From Schaalia sp. HMT-172 (lineage in GTDB: Bacteria; Actinomycetota; Actinomycetes; Actinomycetales; Actinomycetaceae), in contig NZ_CP130058.1 of the NCBI RefSeq assembly GCF_030644365.1, forward strand, positions 992,001-1,056,000: DNA of 64,000 nucleotides. Reading direction: 5' to 3'. Position 1 is the first letter of the stretch; each line of letters begins with the position of its first letter. Position numbers and translations under genes: made by a program. A model generated the notes under the pieces. It did not search any database, had not been told where the DNA came from, and saw only the letters and a program-made list of their open reading frames with translations. Of this stretch, positions 44,064 to 51,906 are shown in pieces.

Positions 44064-44802
44064 CCGCAAGTATTACTACCTCAAGCTGAAAGAGAACTTT
44101 TTTGACAGCGACTCCATTGTGCTGCTGGAAGATATGAAAGACGGAATTTTATATTCCAATATCCTCTTGAAGCTGTACTTAAAATCGCTGAAAAACGGCG
44201 GGAAGTTGCAGCTTGACGAGCATATCCCCTACACAGCACAGATGATAGCGACACTGACCCGCCACCAGATAGGGACGGTTGAGAGGGCTTTAGAGATTTT
44301 CCGGCAGTTGGGGCTTGTGGAGCAGCTTGACAGCGGGGCTTTCTATATGACCGACATTGAACTGATGATAGGACAGTCCTCTACCGAAGCCGAAAGGAAA
44401 CGGGCTGCAAGGCTGGAAAACAAGGCACTTTTACCGTCCCGGACAAAAGGCGGACATTTGTCCGACATTCGTCCACCAGAGATAGAGATAGAGTTAGAGA
44501 AAGAGATAAAGATAGAAAAAGAGAGAGAGGGAGAAACGGGACACCCCGCCCCCGCCGCTTATGGCAGATACAACAATGTGATACTGACCGATACAGAGCT
44601 TTCCGGGTTGAAAACAGAGCTGCCCGACAAGTGGGAGTATTATATTGACCGGCTTTCCTGCCATATCGCTTCCACCGGGAAGCAGTACCACAGCCATGCA
44701 GCCACCATTTACAAGTGGGCGCAGGAGGACGCTGCCAAAGGCAAGGCTGCCCCGAAACAGGGCATACCCGATTATTCATGCAAGGAGGGCGAGAGCTTAT
44801 GA
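44053..44802 (+). CDS. Replication initiator (phage replisome-organiser type)
   Basis: 249 residues. The N-terminal winged-helix domain YYLKLKENFFDSDSIVLLED and SNILLKLYLKSLKNGGKLQL matches phage replisome organisers and the RepA-like proteins of Tn1549-type elements. A Glu/Lys-rich linker (about residues 145-160) leads to a second helical domain. With the DnaC-like gene that overlaps its stop, it probably supports replication of the excised circle. Confidence 0.82.
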   Translation: MADNRKYYYLKLKENFFDSDSIVLLEDMKDGILYSNILLKLYLKSLKNGGKLQLDEHIPYTAQMIATLTRHQIGTVERALEIFRQLGLVEQLDSGAFYMTDIELMIGQSSTEAERKRAARLENKALLPSRTKGGHLSDIRPPEIEIELEKEIKIEKEREGETGHPAPAAYGRYNNVILTDTELSGLKTELPDKWEYYIDRLSCHIASTGKQYHSHAATIYKWAQEDAAKGKAAPKQGIPDYSCKEGESL

Positions 44803-45656
44803 GAAACGGGATTGAAGCTATGATTACGGACATTACAGCCACTACCGCCGAAGCGGAGGACTACACAGGCGAGGACGGGCTTTTATACTGCGGCAAGTGC
44901 CATACGCCCAAAGAAGCCTATTTTTCAAAAGAAACCGCCCAATGGTTAGGGCATGACCGACACCCGACAGAGTGCGACTGCCAGCGGGCAGCCCGTGAAA
45001 AACGGGAAGCCGCTGAAAGCCGACAGAAGCACCTTGAAACAGTGGAGGACTTGAAACGCCGGGGCTTTACCGACCCTGCTATGCGGAACTGGACATTTGA
45101 GCATGACAACGGCAGAAACCCGCAGACCGCAACCGCCCGTTTTTATGTGGAGAGCTGGGAAACCATGCAGGCTGAAAATATCGGCTACCTGTTCTGGGGC
45201 GGCGTGGGGACAGGAAAAAGCTACCTTGCCGCCTGTATCGCCAACGCCCTTATGGAAAAAGAGGTTGCCGTCTGCATGACAAACTTTGCAACAATACTCA
45301 ATGACCTTGCCGCCAGCTTTGAGGGCAGGAATGAGTATATTTCCCGCCTTTGCAGCTACCCCCTGCTGATACTTGATGATTTCGGTATGGAGCGAGGGAC
45401 AGAATACGGGCTGGAACAGGTTTATAGCGTGATTGACAGCCGTTACCGAAGCGGCAAGCCGCTGATCGCCACGACCAACCTCACGCTGGAGGAATTGCAG
45501 CACCCGCAGGACACGCCCCACGCCCGTATCTATGACAGGCTGACTTCCATGTGCGCCCCCGTCCGCTTCACGGGTAGCAACTTCCGAAAGGAAACCGCAC
45601 AGGAAAAGCTGGAACGATTAAAGCAACTGATGAAGCAGCGAAAGGAGAGCCTATGA
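44799..45656 (+). CDS. DnaC/IstB-like helicase-loader ATPase
   Basis: 285 residues; the ATG overlaps the previous stop (ATGA). An N-terminal Cys cluster (YCGKCHTPKEAYF and ECDCQ) precedes the AAA+ core. Walker A is GGVGTGKSYLAA, Walker B LLILDDFGME, and sensor 1 LIATTNLTLEEL. It should load the host replicative helicase at the site bound by the initiator. tnpW overlaps its end. Confidence 0.88.
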   Translation: MRNGIEAMITDITATTAEAEDYTGEDGLLYCGKCHTPKEAYFSKETAQWLGHDRHPTECDCQRAAREKREAAESRQKHLETVEDLKRRGFTDPAMRNWTFEHDNGRNPQTATARFYVESWETMQAENIGYLFWGGVGTGKSYLAACIANALMEKEVAVCMTNFATILNDLAASFEGRNEYISRLCSYPLLILDDFGMERGTEYGLEQVYSVIDSRYRSGKPLIATTNLTLEELQHPQDTPHARIYDRLTSMCAPVRFTGSNFRKETAQEKLERLKQLMKQRKESL

Positions 45657-45850
45657 CAGAAACCAAACAGACAAGCACCACCAAAACAGACCGCCGCCCG
45701 GACTGTGTAACGGAAATCCGCATGGGCAACTCCGTCCTTACCGTTTCCGGCTTCTTCAAGCAGGGCGCAACCGACACCGCAGCCGACAAGATGATGAAAG
45801 TGCTGGAAGCGGAAGCTGCTGCCGGACATACGCCACCGTTCAGCGCATAA
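45653..45850 (+). CDS. TnpW-type small transposon protein
   Basis: 65 residues, overlapping the ATPase stop by four bases. RRPDCVTEIRMGNSVLTVSG and FFKQGATDTAADKMMKVLE are the conserved core of small proteins annotated as TnpW in Tn4451- and Tn1549-like elements. No activity has been assigned to the family. It is the last gene of the replication operon, followed by a strong terminator. Confidence 0.75.
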   Translation: MTETKQTSTTKTDRRPDCVTEIRMGNSVLTVSGFFKQGATDTAADKMMKVLEAEAAAGHTPPFSA

Positions 45851-45861
45851 GTGATGACATG

Positions 45862-45897
45862 GAAAAGCGGTCATGCTTCCCGGCGTGACCGCTTTTC
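45862..45897. terminator. Bidirectional terminator between tnpW and the XRE gene
   Basis: GAAAAGCGGTCATG pairs with CGTGACCGCTTTTC (13 of 14 positions). The A run on one side and T run on the other suit termination from both directions, as expected between convergent genes. Confidence 0.8.
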
Positions 45898-45906
45898 AAC
45901 AAAGGA

Positions 45907-46098
45907 TTATGAGGGTATGAATAATTCGTCAACAGTTATTTGTAATTCTTTGGCAAGACAAAAGGCTAAAGCAAGTGTTGGGTCATACTTGTTATTTTCT
46001 ATTGCATTGACCGTTTGACGGGAAACGCCGCATTTTTTAGCTAATTCCTCTTGTGATAAGCCTAATTCTTTTCGTTTATTTCGGATTATATTTTCCAT
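45907..46098 (-). CDS. XRE-family transcriptional regulator
   Basis: 63 residues from the ATG at 46098, almost entirely a Cro/C1 helix-turn-helix: IIRNKRKELGLSQEELAKKC, VSRQTVNAIENNKY, and the ITVDELF end. It resembles small YozG-like repressors. The upstream membrane gene ends one base before this start. Two palindromes at the promoter of the pair are likely its operators. AT-rich compared with the neighbouring mobilisation genes. Confidence 0.88.
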   Translation of the reverse strand: MENIIRNKRKELGLSQEELAKKCGVSRQTVNAIENNKYDPTLALAFCLAKELQITVDELFIPS

Positions 46099-46099
46099 A

Positions 46100-46390
46100 T
46101 CAACCACTATGCTTTCTCTTGTAATACATGAGGGAAACAAAATACATAATAGCGAAAACTTCCAACTGTACAAAAGGATTTTGAGTAAGAGGTTGTGCAG
46201 TTACAAACTTTTCAATGACAGTTAAAATATTTGCTCCAACCACGCCTAACAGAGTAAAGGAACTGGCTTTCCATACGATAATTTGATTGCGTTCATCTCC
46301 CGGTTTTAGAAGTGTTACCAACATAAAAATGTCTAAAACTGTAAACACAGCCAAAATAACTCCTAAAAAAATCATTGCACCTACTGGCAT
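46100..46390 (-). CDS. Small membrane protein co-transcribed with the XRE regulator
   Basis: 96 residues with AAAGGAGCG upstream of the ATG. Three hydrophobic segments are visible: MIFLGVILAVFTVLDIFMLV, SFTLLGVVGANILTVI and VFAIMYFVSLMYY. XRE regulators next to such small membrane proteins recur in Firmicutes elements. Whether it modulates the regulator or has a separate role is unknown. Confidence 0.7.
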   Translation of the reverse strand: MPVGAMIFLGVILAVFTVLDIFMLVTLLKPGDERNQIIVWKASSFTLLGVVGANILTVIEKFVTAQPLTQNPFVQLEVFAIMYFVSLMYYKRKHSG

Positions 46391-46427
46391 AATACTTCGC
46401 TCCTTTCAAGATTTGTTTAGAATCAAA

Positions 46428-46491
46428 TGTCAAATACTTTTGACACTTTGATAATATCAGAACAGTTGCAAAATGTCAAGAGTTTTTGACA
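46428..46491 (-). promoter_or_regulatory. Promoter and twin operators of the XRE-membrane protein operon
   Basis: Two palindromes, TGTCAA-N6-TTGACA at 46428-46445 and at 46474-46491, 46 bases apart. On the minus strand the second supplies a -35 TTGACA (46479-46474), followed after 17 bases by TATTAT (46456-46451), a near-perfect promoter. The first palindrome then covers the expected start of transcription. The second extends to CAAAATGTCAA-N6-TTGACATTTTG. This is the layout of a self-repressed promoter. Confidence 0.82.
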
Positions 46492-46650
46492 TTTTGTTTT
46501 TTTGAAATATCATTGAGCGACAAACCTTAAAAGAAAAAATCGTCATTATTACAAGCTATAAAGAAGCGAAAACCCTATACAGACAGCCGCCCCATGTGGT
46601 ACAATCAAGGTACGGAATAGTGGGGCTGGCTGTCGGAAACGGAGGATTTT
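46492..46650 (+). promoter_or_regulatory. Upstream region of the serine recombinase with hairpin
   Basis: GACAGCCGCCCCA (46582-46594) pairs with TGGGGCTGGCTGTC (46621-46634) with one bulge, enclosing a TACAAT that could be the recombinase -10 box. AACGGAGG follows as ribosome binding site. The hairpin could limit recombinase expression by hiding the promoter-proximal RNA. Confidence 0.45.
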
Positions 46651-48261
46651 ATGTTAAGACAGACCAACCAACAACCAATTACCGCCCTTTACCCAAGACT
46701 TTCCCATGAGGACGAGCTGCAGGGCGAGAGCAATTCCATTTCCAATCAGAAGCGTATCCTTGAAACCTATGCAAAGCAGAACGGCTTTTCCAATCTGCGC
46801 TGGTACACGGACGACGGTTATTCTGGTGCGAACTTTCAAAGACCCGGTTTTCAAGCCATGCTTGCGGACATTGAAGCCGGAAAAGTCGGGACAGTTATCG
46901 TAAAGGATATGTCGAGGTTAGGGCGAAACTACCTGCAAGTGGGAATGTACACGGAAATGATTTTCCCACAGAAAGGTGTCCGCTTCATCGCTATCAATGA
47001 CGGAGTGGACAGCGCACAGGGCGACAATGATTTTGCCCCGCTGCGGAATATCTTTAACGAATGGCTGGTGAGAGATACGAGCAAGAAAATCAAAGCAGTG
47101 AAACGCTCAAAAGGCATGAGTGGCAAGCCTATCACAAGCAAGCCTGTGTATGGCTACCTCATGGACGAGGACGAAAATTTCATCATTGACGAGGAAGCTG
47201 CACCCGTAGTCAAGCAGATATACAATTTCTGCCTTGCCGGGAATGGTCCGACCAAGATAGCCCGTATGCTCACAGAGCAGCAAATCCCCACGCCGGGAAC
47301 GCTGGAATACCGCAGGACGGGCAGCACCCGCCGCTACCACCCCGGCTATGAGTGCAAGTGGGCGACCAATACCGTTGTGCATATCCTTGAAAACCGGGAA
47401 TACACAGGCTGTCTGGTAAACTTCAAGACAGAAAAGCTCTCTTACAAAGTCAAGCACAGTGTAGAAAATCCCCTGGAAAAGCAAGTGATTTTCGAGAACC
47501 ACCACGAGCCTATCATAGACACCCAGACATGGGAACGGGTGCAGGAACTTCGCAAGCAGCGCAAACGCCCCAACCGCTATGATGAAGTGGGCTTGTTCTC
47601 CGGCATACTGTTCTGTGCGGACTGCGGCAGTGTCATGTATCAGCAGCGATACCAGACGGACAAGCGCAAGCAGGACTGTTATATCTGCGGTAACTACAAG
47701 AAACGCACCCATGACTGTACGGCGCACTTTATCCGCACCGACCTCTTGACCGCTGGCGTACTCTCCAATCTGCGAAAAGTGACAAGCTATGCGGCAAAGC
47801 ATGAAGCCCGGTTTATGAAGCTCTTGATTGAGCAGAACGAGGACGGGGGCAAGCGCAGGAACGCCGCCAAGAAAAAGGAACTGGAAGCCGCCGAGAAACG
47901 AATAGCCGAGTTATCCGCTATCTTCAAGCGGCTGTATGAGGACAGCGTGACCGGGCGCATATCAGACGAGCGTTTCACAGAGCTGTCGGCAGACTATGAA
48001 GCAGAGCAACGGGAACTGAAAGAAAGAGCCGCCGCTATCCAAGCGGAGCTTTCCAAAGCACAGGAAGCCACCGTGAACGCAGAAAAGTTTATGAATGTTG
48101 TCCGGCGGCATACCAGCTTTGAAGAACTTACCCCTACTCTGCTGCGGGAGTTTGTAGAGAAAATTGTTGTGCATGAGTGCAGCTATGACGAGAACAAGAC
48201 CCGCAGACATGACATTGAGATTTATTATTCTTTTGTTGGCAAGGTGGACTTGCCCGAATAA
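46651..48261 (+). CDS. Large serine recombinase (integrase/excisionase)
   Basis: 536 residues. The resolvase domain has the catalytic Ser18 in ALYPRLSHEDE, and TVIVKDMSRLGRNYLQVG. The recombinase domain (about residues 170-300) leads to a zinc ribbon (FCADCGSVM and CYICGNYKKRTHDC), a coiled-coil (about 400-480) and a C-terminal DUF4368-like end. It resembles TnpX-type transposases, which cut circular and integrated forms at a 2-bp core. It sits at the right end of the element, 98 bases from the junction. Intact, so the element may still be excisable. Confidence 0.94.
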   Translation: MLRQTNQQPITALYPRLSHEDELQGESNSISNQKRILETYAKQNGFSNLRWYTDDGYSGANFQRPGFQAMLADIEAGKVGTVIVKDMSRLGRNYLQVGMYTEMIFPQKGVRFIAINDGVDSAQGDNDFAPLRNIFNEWLVRDTSKKIKAVKRSKGMSGKPITSKPVYGYLMDEDENFIIDEEAAPVVKQIYNFCLAGNGPTKIARMLTEQQIPTPGTLEYRRTGSTRRYHPGYECKWATNTVVHILENREYTGCLVNFKTEKLSYKVKHSVENPLEKQVIFENHHEPIIDTQTWERVQELRKQRKRPNRYDEVGLFSGILFCADCGSVMYQQRYQTDKRKQDCYICGNYKKRTHDCTAHFIRTDLLTAGVLSNLRKVTSYAAKHEARFMKLLIEQNEDGGKRRNAAKKKELEAAEKRIAELSAIFKRLYEDSVTGRISDERFTELSADYEAEQRELKERAAAIQAELSKAQEATVNAEKFMNVVRRHTSFEELTPTLLREFVEKIVVHECSYDENKTRRHDIEIYYSFVGKVDLPE

Positions 48262-48269
48262 CCGCCCGA

Positions 48270-48302
48270 CCTATCCGACACAATGCGCAAGTGCCGGATA
48301 GG
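48270..48302 (+). terminator. Hairpin after the serine recombinase gene
   Basis: CCTATCCGACAC pairs with GTGCCGGATAGG (11 of 12 positions) around a 9-base loop, nine bases past the stop. A TTTTTT run follows about ten bases later. It may be a terminator or part of the attachment region. Confidence 0.55.
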
Positions 48303-48327
48303 AACGGCAAAATTTTTTACACTTCTA

Positions 48328-48348
48328 TTGCTTCTTTATCACACATCA
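48328..48348. repeat. Right terminal inverted repeat of the element
   Basis: Reverse complement matches 35481-35501 at 16 of 21 positions. It lies eight bases inside the right junction at 48357-48359. Confidence 0.5.
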
Positions 48349-48359
48349 ATAAAGGGTGC

Positions 48360-48660
48360 GGGGGAGAAGCTGCGCGCCAACGAGACCCGCTACCTTGGCG
48401 CGTACCGGATCGCCGGCGTGACGTATACGTACAACCCCGCCCAGGCGATCCGCCTGACGGCCAATAGTGCGGGTATCAACCTCAAGGGGAGTGCGGCCCA
48501 TTCCACCGCGCTCTTCACGGCGTTCGGCGCGCAGCTCTACGTGCCTCCCGCGTACCTCCACCGCTACCTCGTGTGGGACGGGACCTCGCGCTACGGCTCC
48601 TCGCGGGCGAATTACCTGACGTCGGCCGCAAACGTCGGTCCGAGCAGGCGCACACTCTGA
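48360..48660 (+). pseudogene. Tandem paralog 3, 3' part, after the mobile element
   Basis: The last 99 codons of the interrupted third family member, ending TGA at 48658. It contains the family motif YNPAQAIRLTANSAGINLKG and a Tyr-rich end (LYVPPAYLHRYLVWD). The frame joins exactly to 35480. An in-frame ATG at 48283, inside the element, opens a 125-residue chimera whose first 25 residues include FFTLLLLLY, a short hydrophobic run. No ribosome binding site is obvious there. Confidence 0.85.
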
Positions 48661-48757
48661 GCGCCGCACCCCGCGTACACCTCTACCCCGTGGATTCGTG
48701 GATGTGAGCCTCTCGTTCGCCCATAGCCGATCTCACGCCCGAGGTGGCACTCCATCG

Positions 48758-48786
48758 TTGAAGGGGGTGGGGGCGTGTGCGATAAT
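48758..48786 (+). promoter_or_regulatory. rpmE promoter
   Basis: TTGAAG (48758-48763), 17-base spacer, GATAAT (48781-48786). Transcription would start about 120 bases before rpmE. The leader contains a TCCCCGC/GCGGGGGA hairpin that could serve in regulation. Confidence 0.6.
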
Positions 48787-48916
48787 GTCGTGTCGGCTTA
48801 CCGGTTCACCGGCATGCCCCAGGCGCTTCTTGGCGCGCTGGAAGGTGAGTCCCCGCCAGATGCGGGGGACGCTGCATGTCCGGACCCGGGGCACCAAACG
48901 ATCCAGGAGAAACTCC

Positions 48917-49138
48917 ATGAAGAAGGGTATTCACCCCGAATACGTGGACACCGTCGTGACCTGCACGTGCGGCAACACGTTCCACACCCGTTCCACCATC
49001 ACCTCCGGTGAGATGCGCGTGGACGTGTGCTCGGCCTGCCACCCGTTCTACACGGGCAAGCAGAAGATCCTCGACACCGGCGGCCGCGTCGCCAAGTTCG
49101 AGGCTCGCTACGGCAAGCGCGTGCGCCCCTCCAAGTGA
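48917..49138 (+). CDS. rpmE: 50S ribosomal protein L31 (zinc-binding form)
   Basis: 73 residues. [20 protein letters not shown] and [16 protein letters not shown] give the four cysteines of the zinc-binding (C+) L31 type. CAGGAGA precedes the ATG. It is followed by a terminator and then prfA, a common actinobacterial order. Confidence 0.95.
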   Translation: MKKGIHPEYVDTVVTCTCGNTFHTRSTITSGEMRVDVCSACHPFYTGKQKILDTGGRVAKFEARYGKRVRPSK

Positions 49139-49157
49139 GGGTGAGCGGCTAGCTCAA

Positions 49158-49201
49158 CGGCGGTGTCGTTGGCCCTATGGCCGACGGCGCCGCCGCTTTG
49201 T
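49158..49201 (+). terminator. Terminator between rpmE and prfA
   Basis: CGGCGGTGTCGTTGGCC pairs with GGCCGACGGCGCCGCCG through 14 normal and 3 G-U pairs around CTAT, followed by CTTTGTC. It starts 20 bases after the rpmE stop. Confidence 0.75.
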
Positions 49202-49232
49202 CAACTGTATGGAACGAAGGAAGTGGTGAATC

Positions 49233-50327
49233 GTGGCCGCGACTGATGAACTCGGCGCCCTGGGCCCCCTGCTGCAGGAATATGAGCAGGTTGAGGCACA
49301 GATGGCGGATCCCCAGACACTGGCGGACCCGCAGCTGATGCGCCGAGTCGGTCGACGCTACGCCGAGCTTGGCCGCGTCAAGGCCGCCGCCGATCGGCTT
49401 GCCTCCGCCTCGGGAGACCTCGAGGCCGCCCGAGAGCTGGCCGCCGAAGACCGCTCCTTCGCTGACGAGATCCCCGCCCTCGAAGAAGAGGAAAATGCCG
49501 CCCACGAGGCACTCGTCAAGATCCTGGCCCCCCGCGACCCCGAGGATGCGATGGACGTCATCCTTGAGATCAAAGCCGGAGAAGGCGGCGAAGAATCCGC
49601 GCTGTTCGCCTCCGATTTGGCACGCATGTATGCCCGCTATGCGGAGGCGCACGGCTGGAGCGTCACCGAGATGAGCGCGACCCACACGGAGCTCGGTGGC
49701 TTCAAGGACATCACGCTCGCGATTCGCGCGAAGGGCACTCCCGCACCCGACGAGGGCGTGTGGGCGCACCTGAAGTACGAGGGCGGCGTGCACCGCGTCC
49801 AGCGCGTGCCCGTCACCGAGTCGCAGGGTCGTATCCACACGAGCGCCGCAGGCGTTTTCGTCATGCCGGAGATCGAGGACGACGAGGAGATCGTCATCGA
49901 CCCGAACGACCTGCGCATCGACGTCTACCGGTCCAGTGGTCCCGGCGGCCAGTCGGTCAACACGACAGACTCCGCCGTGCGCATCACGCACATTCCCTCG
50001 GGCATCGTCGTGTCGATGCAGAATGAGAAGTCGCAGCTGCAGAACAAGGAGGCCGCGCTGCGCGTGCTGGCCTCGCGCCTCGCGGCGGAGGCTCGCGCGA
50101 AGAGGGAGGCCGAGGCCTCGGCCCAGCGCCTCTCGCAGGTGCGCACCGTGGACCGATCCGAGCGTATCCGCACGTATAACTTCCCGGAGAACCGCATCGC
50201 GGACCACCGCACGGGCTTCAAGGCCCACAACCTCGACGCTGTCCTGTCGGGCGCGCTCGACGCCGTCATCGCATCGTTGCAGGAGGCCGACGAGGCCGAA
50301 CGCCTGGCCGCCGCGGCGATCGCATGA
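49233..50327 (+). CDS. prfA: Peptide chain release factor 1
   Basis: 364 residues from a GTG. The GGQ loop (Gly238-Gly239-Gln240 in [12 protein letters not shown]) is the target of the next gene's product. The C-terminal [16 protein letters not shown] and the length identify RF1, which reads UAA and UAG. No frameshift site of the RF2 type is present. prmC starts four bases before the stop, so the substrate and its methylase are co-translated. Confidence 0.95.
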   Translation: MAATDELGALGPLLQEYEQVEAQMADPQTLADPQLMRRVGRRYAELGRVKAAADRLASASGDLEAARELAAEDRSFADEIPALEEEENAAHEALVKILAPRDPEDAMDVILEIKAGEGGEESALFASDLARMYARYAEAHGWSVTEMSATHTELGGFKDITLAIRAKGTPAPDEGVWAHLKYEGGVHRVQRVPVTESQGRIHTSAAGVFVMPEIEDDEEIVIDPNDLRIDVYRSSGPGGQSVNTTDSAVRITHIPSGIVVSMQNEKSQLQNKEAALRVLASRLAAEARAKREAEASAQRLSQVRTVDRSERIRTYNFPENRIADHRTGFKAHNLDAVLSGALDAVIASLQEADEAERLAAAAIA

Positions 50328-51235
50328 GCGAGCAGACGATGGGGACGTGGGAGGTCGCTGCGGCACGCGCATGGGCGCGCGCACGCCTGGCCGAGGCCGG
50401 GGTCGCCTCCCCGGATGCCGACGTGCGTGAGCTCCTCGAGTGGGCGTGCGACGCCTCCTCTCAGTGGGCACTGCCGACCCACCTCGATGAGGACCAGAAG
50501 GAGAAGTTCTGCGCCGGCGTGAGCGAGCGTGCCCTGCGCATCCCCCTCCAGCACGTCACCGGCCGGATGTATTTCCGGTCTCTCACCCTCCTATCGGTCC
50601 CCGGCGTCTTCGTCGTGCGCCCCGAAACGGAGGTCCTTGCCGGGCTCGCCATCGACGAGGCCGCGGCGGTTGTGGCTGCCAGGGGCGAGGCCCGCGTCGT
50701 CGACCTGTGCACCGGGTCGGGAGCCATCGCCCTCGCAGTCGCCACCGAGTCCGCCCACACCGAGGTCTGGGCCGTGGAAAAGGAACCCGAACCCTTCGCG
50801 CTTGCCTGCCTCAACCGCGACCGCATCGGCGCTTGCGGCCTCCACCTCGTGCGCGGCGATGCCACGCACCCCGCGACGCTGGGCTTCCTCGACGGCCTCG
50901 TCGACGTCGTCGTCACGAATCCCCCCTACGTGCCCGCCGACGAGATGCCCACCCAGCCCGAGGCGGCCGCCGACCCGCACACAGCCCTGTACGGCGGCAG
51001 CGCGGACGGAACCGAGATCCCCGTGCGGATCATGCGCCGCGCCCGCACGCTGCTGCGCCCCGGAGGCCTGCTGCTCATGGAACATTCGCCCACGCAGGAG
51101 CGGGTGATGCGCGAGCACGCGGCGCGCGTCGGCATGGATGAGATCGACACCGCGGCTGACCTGGCGGGCCGCAAGCGCTTCCTGCGTGCACGCGCGCCCA
51201 AGTCCGCGCATTCAAGCGCTTCCATGACACAATAA
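50324..51235 (+). CDS. prmC: Release factor glutamine methyltransferase
   Basis: 303 residues. The SAM site is [16 protein letters not shown], and the active-site NPPY is in [15 protein letters not shown]. It methylates the GGQ glutamine of release factors, including the RF1 encoded directly upstream. ATG overlaps the prfA stop (ATGA). About 90 N-terminal helical residues are standard. Confidence 0.94.
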   Translation: MSEQTMGTWEVAAARAWARARLAEAGVASPDADVRELLEWACDASSQWALPTHLDEDQKEKFCAGVSERALRIPLQHVTGRMYFRSLTLLSVPGVFVVRPETEVLAGLAIDEAAAVVAARGEARVVDLCTGSGAIALAVATESAHTEVWAVEKEPEPFALACLNRDRIGACGLHLVRGDATHPATLGFLDGLVDVVVTNPPYVPADEMPTQPEAAADPHTALYGGSADGTEIPVRIMRRARTLLRPGGLLLMEHSPTQERVMREHAARVGMDEIDTAADLAGRKRFLRARAPKSAHSSASMTQ

Positions 51236-51240
51236 ACGTG

Positions 51241-51906
51241 ATGAGTAGTGAGACCATCCGACGCGTAACCACGTCCCTGAACGCCGACGACCTGGCCGAT
51301 GCCCGGTCCGCTCTGGCCCAGGGACGACTGCTCGTCGTGCCTACCGATACCGTCTACGGCATCGGCTGCGACGCTGCCAACCCCGACGCTGTCGCCGCCG
51401 TCCTTGCCGCCAAGGGGAGGGGACGTCAGATGCCCCCTCCCGTTCTCGTCGCCTCCATCGACGCCATCGACTCCCTGTGCGTGGACGTGCCCGACTATGC
51501 TCGCGCGCTCGCCCGCGCCTTCTGGCCCGGTGGGCTCACCCTCATCCTGCGTGCGCGCCCCGACCTCGGCTGGGATCTGGGGGAGACGGGCGGCACGATC
51601 GGAGTGCGCATGCCCGACCAGGGCGCCCTCCTCGACCTCTTGGCCGACGTCGGCCCGATGGCGGTGACCTCGGCGAACCTGACCGGACAGCCTCCTGCCA
51701 CCTCGGTCGACCAGGCCGTCTCCTCCTTCGGGGACTCCGTCTCCCTCTACCTCGACGCCGGGCCCACCGCCGGTTCCACGGCCTCGTCCATCGTCGACTG
51801 CGCCCACGGCGCCCCGCGCGTTCTCCGCATGGGAACCATCAGCCTCGCCGACCTGAGCGAGGCCGCCGGCGTCGCGATCGAAACGCCGGGGGAGGGGCGC
51901 GCGTGA
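51241..51906 (+). CDS. L-threonylcarbamoyladenylate synthase (Sua5/YrdC/TsaC)
   Basis: 221 residues. VVPTDTVYGIGCDAANPDAV and the basic/proline loop KGRGRQMPPPVLV are the YrdC-fold signatures, with MAVTSANLTGQPP further on. It makes the threonylcarbamoyl-AMP used for t6A in tRNA. The KR of the usual KxR...P loop is changed to KGRGR. A CACAAT -10-like box ends seven bases before the ATG. A GTG at 51238 is an alternative. Order prfA-prmC-tsaC is common. Confidence 0.9.
   Translation: MSSETIRRVTTSLNADDLADARSALAQGRLLVVPTDTVYGIGCDAANPDAVAAVLAAKGRGRQMPPPVLVASIDAIDSLCVDVPDYARALARAFWPGGLTLILRARPDLGWDLGETGGTIGVRMPDQGALLDLLADVGPMAVTSANLTGQPPATSVDQAVSSFGDSVSLYLDAGPTAGSTASSIVDCAHGAPRVLRMGTISLADLSEAAGVAIETPGEGRA

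Larger units (their letters stand above)
35481..48359. mobile_element. Integrative mobilizable element carrying tet(W)
   Basis: 12,879 bp with lower GC and different codon use than the chromosome, inserted in the third paralog gene. Order: tet(W) with leader, methyltransferase, sigma-like and HTH genes, an IS256-family insertion, mobC, relaxase, Cys-rich small protein, replication initiator, DnaC-like ATPase, tnpW, XRE regulator with membrane protein (opposite strand), large serine recombinase. The mobilisation, replication and recombinase modules resemble those of Tn1549-like Firmicutes elements. No coupling protein, VirB4 or other type IV secretion gene is present, so transfer would need a helper element. 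A shared TGC marks both ends. Confidence 0.9.

Noticed and set aside
35481-48359. Self-transmissible conjugative element
   Set aside because: Relaxase and MobC are present, but no coupling protein, VirB4-type ATPase or channel gene is found between the junctions, so mobilizable is the better description.
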